Positions 43,424 through 51,216 of a stretch of DNA of 64,000 nucleotides are shown here, piece after piece. Position numbers and translations under genes: made by a program. How positions within the stretch are numbered: position 1 is the stretch's first letter; each line of letters begins with the position of its first letter. The notes below the pieces were generated by a model, which was not told the origin of the DNA, did no database searches, and was given only the letters and a program-made list of their open reading frames with translations. This DNA is from Parapedobacter sp042666505 (GTDB lineage: Bacteria > Bacteroidota > Bacteroidia > Sphingobacteriales > Sphingobacteriaceae). The stretch lies in NCBI RefSeq assembly GCF_042666505.1, contig NZ_JBHTDN010000001.1:620001-684000 (forward strand), in the 5' to 3' direction.

Positions 43424-45823
43424 CTAAAACTTGTTAATAGTATAATTAAGTTTGACGTAAAAGGATCGTCCTGGCTTTTGCGCTGCAAAATTGTCGTACG
43501 CTTCCCTGTTGAATATATTCTTGGCATCGAAACTTAGGGTGAGCTTCCGGTTAGGGAACAAATAGCTTATCCCTATATCCTGGATGAATTGGGGCGGCGT
43601 GACGTCCGTGTCGCTGGGCCTTACTTTCCAGATGGTCTCGAATGGATGTACATAACCGGCATTATAGTAGAGATTGATTGCCGACTGTTTTTGGATGGTA
43701 TTTTCCAACCGGTACCGTATGTTGCCGTTCGCCGTAAAAAAGGGATCGTTCGGTATCTGTCTGTCGTTGTACAACGAAGCCTCATCCTTGAGGACGGAGT
43801 TGAATCTCGATACATTCAGCATGACATTCAATTTTTGGTAGCTATAACCGGCTTCCGCCTCAAAACCGATAGCCTGGACCCCCGCTAGATTGACTTGGTA
43901 CAACGTTTCTACATTTGTAACGCTCCGGTCATTAGACAATATCGCAATCTTATCCTTTGTATCGCGGATAAAGCCCGATACCGACAGGGAGACGACATGG
44001 TTATTCAGGTGATACGACCCGGCTCTGATTCCCAGGTTGAAGTTATTGCTGAATTCGGGTCTGATGGAGAGGTTAGCCGTCATGTTTTGTGCCTGGTCTC
44101 CGAATATTTCACTCTCATCAGGCATGCGTACCGCCTTCTCTGCCGATGTTATTAAGATGAGATTAGGTTTTACGGCGAAAGAAGCGGCTAAGCCGTATCC
44201 TACCGTATTCCGGTTATCGGAGAGGTGTTTCTCCACCCGGACATTTTGCCCATTCACCACTTCAGAAACGGGTTCGACCCGATCTATTTTTTGCTGATAG
44301 AGTTTGCCGAATATATTGGTTTTTAATCGGGAATCGAATGCTTGCATTTCGTAGGCCAGCGACGATACATTTTTTGATAAATCGTTTGTGACCCGGTAAT
44401 TTTGTTCTAAGACGGTTCGTAGTTGGTCATAATCTTCCCGGTCAACCGTATAAAATACGTGGTTTAAAACCACCTTGTGGTGTCGGCTGATCGTGTAGTT
44501 TAGTCCGGCCCTGACCGTACTGATTCGTCTATTGATATTATTCATGGTCGGTCGGCCTTGCTGGGCGCCTTCTCTTGACCGGAACGGTTTTCCGTGAATA
44601 TCAATGATTTTTTCTCCACTCCAATTATACCGCCAGCTCACCGTATCTTGGATGTATTGGTCGCGATCGCTATAAACGCCATTGAACGAAAATTCCAGCC
44701 CCTGTAGCAACAGGTCCTTCTTGGTATAATTTAAACTGAAGACATGCGCTTGGGATTCTGTAAATCTCCCCATGTAAGGCCGGGTCATGTATTGACCATG
44801 TTGAACTTCGTTGTAGGTATCCGATCCAACATAGCCTAGCATAAAATTATCGGCCCAAGTCACACCCGTAAAGCCGAATTCAAAACGCCCTCCGTAGGAT
44901 TTGAAAGCGTCATTGAAGCGTTTGCCTCGCGTCGGTTCCATAACGCCGGTAGGAGACTCATTCCGAACAAAAGGTCCCCAAACTTCATAATCGTTGTCTG
45001 AATAACTGTAGAATCCGGACGCTCTCATGGTAAAGCCCGAGCTGGAATTCCGGTACATCCCGCTCAGATCAGCCTGCTGGGTATTAAATGAACCATAAGA
45101 AACGGACGCAGTAAGGTTGTTATTTAACGTGCCCTTTTTCATGATTATATTGATGGCTCCGCCAAGCAGGTCGCCGGACAGATGAGCGGGGAGGACTCCC
45201 TTATATACCTCTATCCGTTCAATCATCGCCGGAGGAATATTATTTAGATTGAATGAAGAACCATAGGTTGAAATCTCGATGCCATCAATAAAAATACCAA
45301 CAGCTCTTCCAGACATTCCATTTAGGTTATAGACGACATTAGATCCCAATCCGCCATTCTGGCGAACCCGGACACCGACCGTCCGATCCAGCAATTCGTT
45401 CGTTTGTATATTCCGGACTGATGCTTCTTTGGTTTCTACGACTGCCACGGCGAAGCCCTGGGTTTCGATCGCCCGTTTCTCGCTATTCCGGGATACGTTG
45501 GCTTCGTCCAGTTGGGTAGACTCCTGTACGTTCACAATGATGTTCTTGCGTTGGCGGGTTTGGTTGATAGTTAACCGGATTTTTACGGGCTGTATCTCCA
45601 GCGAGGTAATCTCGAGTTCATAGTCGCCGTAGGGAATGTTCACGAACGCATACCGGCCCCGTTCATCCGTCATCGCGTCCCGGTTGCCAGGTTGTAACCG
45701 AAGCGAAGCACCTACGACAGGTGTGCCGGAAGGCACCGTAATGCTGCCGTGTAACTCGCTGGTCTGGGCGGTGGCCATCATCGTTGCGAGAAGCAGAAGC
45801 AAGGTAGATATGAATCGCTTCAT
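43424..45823 (-). CDS. TonB-dependent outer-membrane receptor
   Basis: A 799-residue receptor. Signal peptide MKRFISTLLLLLATMMATAQ; carboxypeptidase-like regulatory domain about residues 24-100 (SGTPVVGASLRL...DERGRYAFVNIPYGDYEL); plug about 115-230 (NELLDRTVGVRVRQNGGLG, then RIEVYKGVLPAHLSGDLLGGAINI); then a 22-strand-type barrel ending FYVKLNYTINKF. First gene of the operon with DUF4374 and PepSY proteins, divergent from an AraC regulator. The gene context points to ferric siderophore uptake; the ligand is unknown. Confidence 0.93.
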   Translation of the reverse strand: MKRFISTLLLLLATMMATAQTSELHGSITVPSGTPVVGASLRLQPGNRDAMTDERGRYAFVNIPYGDYELEITSLEIQPVKIRLTINQTRQRKNIIVNVQESTQLDEANVSRNSEKRAIETQGFAVAVVETKEASVRNIQTNELLDRTVGVRVRQNGGLGSNVVYNLNGMSGRAVGIFIDGIEISTYGSSFNLNNIPPAMIERIEVYKGVLPAHLSGDLLGGAINIIMKKGTLNNNLTASVSYGSFNTQQADLSGMYRNSSSGFTMRASGFYSYSDNDYEVWGPFVRNESPTGVMEPTRGKRFNDAFKSYGGRFEFGFTGVTWADNFMLGYVGSDTYNEVQHGQYMTRPYMGRFTESQAHVFSLNYTKKDLLLQGLEFSFNGVYSDRDQYIQDTVSWRYNWSGEKIIDIHGKPFRSREGAQQGRPTMNNINRRISTVRAGLNYTISRHHKVVLNHVFYTVDREDYDQLRTVLEQNYRVTNDLSKNVSSLAYEMQAFDSRLKTNIFGKLYQQKIDRVEPVSEVVNGQNVRVEKHLSDNRNTVGYGLAASFAVKPNLILITSAEKAVRMPDESEIFGDQAQNMTANLSIRPEFSNNFNLGIRAGSYHLNNHVVSLSVSGFIRDTKDKIAILSNDRSVTNVETLYQVNLAGVQAIGFEAEAGYSYQKLNVMLNVSRFNSVLKDEASLYNDRQIPNDPFFTANGNIRYRLENTIQKQSAINLYYNAGYVHPFETIWKVRPSDTDVTPPQFIQDIGISYLFPNRKLTLSFDAKNIFNREAYDNFAAQKPGRSFYVKLNYTINKF

Positions 45824-45864
45824 GGATTTTTCAGTATTATTATTTATATATAGTCTAAATAATG

Positions 45865-45872
45865 TAAATTTG
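45865..45872 (+). promoter_or_regulatory. -7 box toward the AraC regulator gene
   Basis: TAAATTTG, exact TAnnTTTG match 59 nt before the AraC ATG; no TTG at the expected -33 distance, as often in activated promoters. Confidence 0.45.
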
Positions 45873-45875
45873 GCG

Positions 45876-45883
45876 CAAATATA
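45876..45883 (-). promoter_or_regulatory. -7 box toward the TonB receptor operon
   Basis: TATATTTG on the minus strand, 52 nt before the receptor ATG, only 3 nt from the opposing box. The missing -33 TTG suggests dependence on an activator, for which the divergent AraC protein is the obvious candidate. Confidence 0.5.
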
Positions 45884-45931
45884 GGGCTATGGATGACCTA
45901 TAAATTATAATTAACGGAATACAAATTATAC

Positions 45932-46945
45932 ATGGCGGAATTTTCCTTGGAGCGCGACGAATTTACGCATGAAGCCTTAGCCGACGGAGGCATTCATTCG
46001 ATAACTGTAAAGGGAGGAGCAATCACGATAAGCCGTTTCGGGATGTTTAGTTATTATCAGGTCGGTACCTCTTATCCTGCAGCTTATCGTTGGCGGGTTT
46101 TGGCGCAGCCCCGGTCGGAGATTCGCTTGTTTTTTGTATCAAAGGGACGAGATATCCGTGTTAGATGTGATGGCGAGACGAAAGTATTTTCAGCGGGAGA
46201 AGGCAATTGTTCACTGGTACGGGAGGGGTGTACGCAAGAAATTGCCCTTCATGGTGAAGGAGCCTGTGAGTTATTCATGTTGGTAGTAGGGCGCTCAGAC
46301 GTTTCACTGCCCATCGCCGATAGCCAGCCGCGCCTTTACGATTTCCTGAAAGCCGACCAATGCGCCTGGTTGCTGCCCGGGCAAAATATTCAACTGGGTA
46401 TGAGGAAGATTACCCTAATCCAACAGATACTTCATGAAAAGAAACCGGTGTATTTGCAAGCGGCTTATACGCAAGTAAAGCTCGCTGAGTTGTTTGTGCT
46501 TTTTTTGGAAAAAGCCGATCGATTCGGGGAGGAGGAGGCGGTGACGCTGCTACGGCCTGACGAGCTGGCACGTATCCGGCAGGTCCGGAATATGCTGCAC
46601 GACGATCCGGCAGCGCCCTATTCACTGGTTGGGCTGGCTCACGCAGTTGGCACCAATGAAACGACGCTGAAAACTCATTTCAAGGCAGTATATGGGATGA
46701 CGGTATTTGGGTATCTTACGGCGCGGCGCATGGAACTTGCAAAGACCCTCTTGTTAGCCAACAACCTGAAAGTGTCTGCCGTCGCACAGGAAGTCGGGTA
46801 TAAATATGCTTCACATTTTTCAGCGGCTTTCCGCAAATATTTTGGTTATCTGCCCACGAAACTACTGCGGATGCTTGTGTCCGTTCCTGCATACTTATCG
46901 GCTGGGGCGTGTCCGGAAGTTTGCACGTATCTAGCAATCGTGTAA
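45932..46945 (+). CDS. AraC-family regulator, PchR-like
   Basis: A 337-residue transcription factor. The N-terminal about 200 residues form a beta-rich sensing domain; the C-terminal double helix-turn-helix is visible in LVGLAHAVGTNETTLKTHFKAVYGMTVFGYLTARRMELAKTLL and VSAVAQEVGYKYASHFSAAFRKYFGYLPTK, closely resembling siderophore-responsive PchR-type regulators. After the usual end (YLPTKLLR) it carries about 20 extra residues with two Cys. Divergent from the TonB operon, which it probably activates when the siderophore is bound (inference). Confidence 0.9.
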   Translation: MAEFSLERDEFTHEALADGGIHSITVKGGAITISRFGMFSYYQVGTSYPAAYRWRVLAQPRSEIRLFFVSKGRDIRVRCDGETKVFSAGEGNCSLVREGCTQEIALHGEGACELFMLVVGRSDVSLPIADSQPRLYDFLKADQCAWLLPGQNIQLGMRKITLIQQILHEKKPVYLQAAYTQVKLAELFVLFLEKADRFGEEEAVTLLRPDELARIRQVRNMLHDDPAAPYSLVGLAHAVGTNETTLKTHFKAVYGMTVFGYLTARRMELAKTLLLANNLKVSAVAQEVGYKYASHFSAAFRKYFGYLPTKLLRMLVSVPAYLSAGACPEVCTYLAIV

Positions 46946-46965
46946 ACATAGGCGATAAGTTTATA

Positions 46966-46994
46966 TTGCATATAAAGGAAATTGTCTAAGTTTG
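46966..46994 (+). promoter_or_regulatory. Promoter for the MATE gene
   Basis: TTG at 46966-46968, 18-nt spacer, TAAGTTTG at 46987-46994. Only 12 nt separate the -7 box from the ATG, so the leader is very short. The segment TTGCATATAAAGG is identical to the argS promoter. Confidence 0.65.
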
Positions 46995-47006
46995 CCGCTC
47001 CGATAA

Positions 47007-48377
47007 ATGGAGTGTAAGGTGGGCCAAGGATTCAAATCATATAAGCTATACTCTCTCAGTACGCTGGCACTGGCAGGGCCTGTGATGATTTCGCAATTGG
47101 GCCATACGCTGGTGCACACGGCGGATAGCATTGTGGTCGGTCATTTTGCCGGTACGGTACCACTCGCCGCGGTATCGTTGGTGCACAGTGTGTTTATGAT
47201 TGTGATGGTAATCGGCATTGGAATTTCGTACGGTTTGACCCCCCTGATTGCGCAGGAAAATGGAAGGAAGAATTACGTCGAATGCGGGGTGCTGCTTTCC
47301 AATAGTCTATGGATTAACGTGCTCGCTGGTGCGCTTTTATTCTGTTTGGTGTACTTCGGTTCCATGGCTGCCGTCGATCACCTCGATCAAGACCCCGATG
47401 TCGTACGGGAAGCCAAACCGTACCTGTTTATTCTCAGTTTATCGATGATGCCGTTGATGGTATTTAACGCCTTTAAGCAATTTGCGGAAGGCTTGGGTTT
47501 TACCAAACAAGCCATGCGTATTACCATATGGGGAAACGTGCTAAATGTATTGTTGGCCATCGTCTTCGTAAAAGGTATGTTTGGATTGAAGCCGATGGGC
47601 ATAAGTGGTGTGGGGTATGCCACCTTGATTGATCGCTTTCTGATGGCCATCGTGATGGGTACGTATGTTTTTCGATCCATCGATTTTAAACGGTATCTGC
47701 AACAATTCAGGCTGCTGTACCTGGATGGAGCGCGGTGCCTGGCCATTCTGAAAATCGGTGCTCCGGTTGCCATGCAATATGTGTTTGAGGTAGGCGCTTT
47801 TGCCGCTGCTGCCGTGATGGCGGGTACAATAGGTGCCAGCGAGCAGGCTGCCCATCAGGTAGCCATTACGCTAGCTGCGATGACCTACATGATGGCGAGT
47901 GGTATCGCTGCCGCTGCTACCATCAAAACCGGCAATAGTTTTGGCCAACGGAATTTTCCCCGTTTGAGGCGATTTGCGATTTCGAGTTATCACATTGTAT
48001 TGGTTTTCATGGGTATTACGGCGTTGTTGTTTGCGCTCTTAAGCCAATACTTGCCATGGATTTTTACCAAAGATACCCTGGTGATTGGCATCGCCGCCCA
48101 GTTGTTGGTCATTGCAGGGTTGTTCCAACTTTTTGATGGCACGCAGGTAGTGGGCTTGGGGATTTTGCGCGGAATCGGCGACGTCAACATCCCCACCCTG
48201 ATTACGTTTGTCGCCTACTGGGTTATCGGGCTTCCCGTGGCGTACGGGCTCGGCCTCGCACTCGGCTTCGGCGTGTTGGGGATCTGGTATGGACTTACAC
48301 TGGGACTACTCACTTCGTCCGTGTTGTTATATTTACGATACCGGAAGGTGTCGGGAAAGCTGGCACAAGCAGCTTAG
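47007..48377 (+). CDS. MATE-family multidrug/cation efflux pump
   Basis: Twelve-helix NorM-type antiporter of 456 residues exporting cationic compounds in exchange for Na+ or H+. The family pattern appears in both halves: GPVMISQLGHTLVHTADSIVVGHFAGTVPLAAVSLV in the first and IGAPVAMQYVFEVGAFAAAAVMAGTIGASEQAAHQVAITLA in the second. FKQFAEGLGFTKQAM and GTQVVGLGILRGIGD are the usual central motifs. Its stop overlaps the stop of the convergent E2 gene by 4 nt. Confidence 0.93.
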   Translation: MECKVGQGFKSYKLYSLSTLALAGPVMISQLGHTLVHTADSIVVGHFAGTVPLAAVSLVHSVFMIVMVIGIGISYGLTPLIAQENGRKNYVECGVLLSNSLWINVLAGALLFCLVYFGSMAAVDHLDQDPDVVREAKPYLFILSLSMMPLMVFNAFKQFAEGLGFTKQAMRITIWGNVLNVLLAIVFVKGMFGLKPMGISGVGYATLIDRFLMAIVMGTYVFRSIDFKRYLQQFRLLYLDGARCLAILKIGAPVAMQYVFEVGAFAAAAVMAGTIGASEQAAHQVAITLAAMTYMMASGIAAAATIKTGNSFGQRNFPRLRRFAISSYHIVLVFMGITALLFALLSQYLPWIFTKDTLVIGIAAQLLVIAGLFQLFDGTQVVGLGILRGIGDVNIPTLITFVAYWVIGLPVAYGLGLALGFGVLGIWYGLTLGLLTSSVLLYLRYRKVSGKLAQAA

Positions 48378-49744
48378 ATCTCGCGATTCACATCCCAATT
48401 TTCAAGATAATCGGCTACGCGTTTGACAAACCGTCCACCAAGTGCACCGTCTACAACGCGATGGTCGTAAGACAAGGATAGGTACATCATGTGCCTGATG
48501 CCGATCAGATCGCCATGTTCAGTTTCGATGACTGCAGGTTTTTTAGTAATCGTACCGACTGCCAGGATGGCTACCTGGGGCTGATTGATGATGGGGGTAC
48601 CCATGATATTGCCAAATGCACCGATGTTCGTCAGCGTAAACGTGCCGTCCTGAATATCATCGGGCCTCAAACGGTTACCCCGAGCGCGGTTCGCTAAATC
48701 ATTTACTGCCTTGCTGAGCCCCACAAGGCTCAGTTGATCGGCATTTTTAATAACCGGAACAATCAGGTTACCGGAAGGCAATGCAGCCGCCATTCCGATA
48801 TTAATATTGCGTTTTTTGATGATTTGCGTGCCATTGACTGAAATGTTCACCATGGGAAAGTCCCGTAGCGCTTTGGTCACGGCCTCTATAAAAATCGGTG
48901 TAAAAGTGATTTTTTCGCCTTCGCGTTTTTCGTAACTGTCTTTTATTTTGTTCCGCCAGTTAACGAGGTTTGTGACATCGGCCTCTACAAATGAACACAC
49001 ATGCGGAGAAGTATGTACGCTTCGTACCATATGATCAGCGATCAGCCGCCGCATTCGGTCCATCTCTATGATTTCATCCTGTGGCGATAACGTAATAGCC
49101 ACTTCACTTTGCTGCCAATCCTGCCTGTCGGGCGGGGGCGGCGCCGAAAATGTGGTTTCAGTGACAACAGGAGAGGCCGATCGTGTTTCGTGTTCGTCGT
49201 TTGGTGTCGGCTGGCCCGATCTCTTTGCTTCCAGGTAGTTCAGCACATCCTGCTTGGTTACCCTTCCTTCACTACCCGTACCTGGAATACTATCCAGCTC
49301 CGCTGCGCTAATCCCTTCCTCGCTGGCAATATTTTTAACCAAGGGAGAGTAGAAACGCCCTTCAGAACCCTTGGAAACAGATTCGTTTTTCGTTTCCTGT
49401 AACTGCTCCATACCGGGCACGTCTGTCGTATCGGACGGTTCGACTGATTCAGTTCCCGGAGACCGCCTATCCATTTCGTCGGTAGTTTTTTCGTCTGCTG
49501 TTGCTTCGGTCTCAATAATCGCAATAACGTCGCCAACTTGCGCCACAGCGTTTTCTGCAAAGCGTTGTTCCTTTAGAATTCCGGCTACCGGGGAAGGCAC
49601 ATCGGAATCCACTTTGTCTGTGGCAATTTCTAACACGGGTTCGTCTTCTTCAATCGAATCGCCGGGCTGTTTCAACCATCTTACTACCGTCGCTTCTGAA
49701 ACGCTTTCGCCCATTTTGGGCAATTGTAGGTTATATACTGCCAT
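48374..49744 (-). CDS. Dihydrolipoamide acyltransferase (E2) of a 2-oxoacid dehydrogenase complex
   Basis: A 456-residue E2 core enzyme. Lipoyl domain at residues 1-77 with the lipoylated Lys-43 in EIATDKVDSDVPSP; an acidic/Thr-rich linker; peripheral-subunit-binding domain near 133-172 (YSPLVKNIASEEGISAAELDSIPGTG); catalytic domain from about 225 with the active-site His in SYDHRVVDGALGG near 430. The E2 type in this phylum is often that of the branched-chain oxoacid complex; E1 and E3 are not in the window, so the substrate is unresolved. Confidence 0.9.
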   Translation of the reverse strand: MAVYNLQLPKMGESVSEATVVRWLKQPGDSIEEDEPVLEIATDKVDSDVPSPVAGILKEQRFAENAVAQVGDVIAIIETEATADEKTTDEMDRRSPGTESVEPSDTTDVPGMEQLQETKNESVSKGSEGRFYSPLVKNIASEEGISAAELDSIPGTGSEGRVTKQDVLNYLEAKRSGQPTPNDEHETRSASPVVTETTFSAPPPPDRQDWQQSEVAITLSPQDEIIEMDRMRRLIADHMVRSVHTSPHVCSFVEADVTNLVNWRNKIKDSYEKREGEKITFTPIFIEAVTKALRDFPMVNISVNGTQIIKKRNINIGMAAALPSGNLIVPVIKNADQLSLVGLSKAVNDLANRARGNRLRPDDIQDGTFTLTNIGAFGNIMGTPIINQPQVAILAVGTITKKPAVIETEHGDLIGIRHMMYLSLSYDHRVVDGALGGRFVKRVADYLENWDVNREI

Positions 49745-49951
49745 ATCGAATTTCTAATTCTGTCTGTGCAAATACTCGCTATATAGTTTACCGACTTACC
49801 AACCTGCACATCATAAAATAGTCTACGTCTTTACCCATCAAAATCGGTCTAAGTTACATAAATAATTGACTAAAAAACAAACATCAAAATTTAATTTCGT
49901 GTATTGAATTAATCTCGGAATTAAATATTAAACAAACGGTAGCTCGTCGGC

Positions 49952-51214
49952 TTAAACCGTGCCATTTGCGTTTGTTTCGGTATATAACAGTTGCCAAAGC
50001 ATCCAGAGGGCCGCTGTGGAAGACCGTTCAATGTTAACAGCCCGATCCTGACCGAATAGATGTTTGCGGGTAATTACCCGTTTTTTTCCGGCTACGGCTA
50101 TCCAAACCAGTCCCACGGGTTTTTCCGGAGTGCCTCCATCCGGTCCGGCAATCCCGCTTACGGCAATGGCGTAGTCTGTACGGAAATTTGCTTGGGCGCC
50201 GGTTGCCATTTCGCGCACCGTTTCTTCACTTACCGCTCCATATCGGTCAAGGGTTTCAGGCATGACGCCAAGCACCGTTTGCTTCATTGCATTTGAATAA
50301 GTAACTGCTCCTCCTTCAAATATCGAACTGCTGCCCGGTAGAGACGTGATTCGCCGGGCGATGCTTCCGCCCGTACAACTCTCGGCCGTTGCTAGCAAAA
50401 GTTGTCGTTGCTTCATGAAATCAAGGATTAAATTTTCGAGCGTGGTGTCGGTGTCCGAGAGAAAATGCTCGCCTAGTCGCTCCTTTAATTGATTTACGAA
50501 GGCCTGTGTTTCTAGTTTCAGTTCTTCCTGATTTTTTCCTATGGCTGTAAGCCGTAACCGCACGATGCCCGGTTTGGGCAAATAGGCAAGGTGGATATGA
50601 GAAGGCAAGGCAGCTTCTATATCCGCGATTTTTTCAGCAAGAAATGATTCACCGATGCCAGCGGTCAGCACGGTATGATGCCACACAGGGATACGTCCTT
50701 CGAGATTCCTGAGGCGGGGCAACACACGTTCCTGCATAATGTGCTTCATCTCGAAGGGGACACCTGGCATAATTACATATGGCTTTTGGTGATGCATCAC
50801 CCACATTCCAGGAGCGGTTCCCATTTCGTTAAACAGTACCTCACTTTTATCCAGGACATCGGCCTGCCTCCGATTTATCTCCAACATGGGCCGGTTGCTC
50901 TTTTGAAAAATGCTTTCGACGTGTGCCAATACTTCGGGGGCACGGCGGAGGCCGCAATCAAAATACCGTGAGAGCGTTTGTTTAGTCACGTCGTCTTTTG
51001 TGGGGCCCAACCCGCCCGTAACCAATATAAGATCCGCCCGGCCGGATGCCAGGGTGAGTGCTACAAGGATATCCGCAGGATCATCCGCGACAGAACTTAT
51101 CTGCTTGACACGGATACCGATCGCATTCAATTGCTGCGCTATCCAGGCCGAATTGGTGTCGATGATTTGTCCGATGAGGATTTCATCACCAATGGTAATG
51201 ATTTCTGCTTGCAT
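49952..51214 (-). CDS. cinA: CinA family protein
   Basis: A 420-residue two-domain protein. N-terminal MoCF/COG1058 domain with ITIGDEILIGQIIDTNSAWIAQQL at 6-29 and LVTGGLGPTKDDVT near 64; C-terminal nicotinamide-nucleotide amidase domain with LLLATAESCTGGSIARRITSLPGSS near 268 and GIAGPDGGTPEKPVGLVWIAV near 360. Relatives deamidate NMN (pyridine nucleotide salvage) and hydrolyse ADP-ribose. It starts 2 nt after the lptD stop, so the two are co-transcribed. Confidence 0.93.
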   Translation of the reverse strand: MQAEIITIGDEILIGQIIDTNSAWIAQQLNAIGIRVKQISSVADDPADILVALTLASGRADLILVTGGLGPTKDDVTKQTLSRYFDCGLRRAPEVLAHVESIFQKSNRPMLEINRRQADVLDKSEVLFNEMGTAPGMWVMHHQKPYVIMPGVPFEMKHIMQERVLPRLRNLEGRIPVWHHTVLTAGIGESFLAEKIADIEAALPSHIHLAYLPKPGIVRLRLTAIGKNQEELKLETQAFVNQLKERLGEHFLSDTDTTLENLILDFMKQRQLLLATAESCTGGSIARRITSLPGSSSIFEGGAVTYSNAMKQTVLGVMPETLDRYGAVSEETVREMATGAQANFRTDYAIAVSGIAGPDGGTPEKPVGLVWIAVAGKKRVITRKHLFGQDRAVNIERSSTAALWMLWQLLYTETNANGTV

Positions 51215-51216
51215 AT

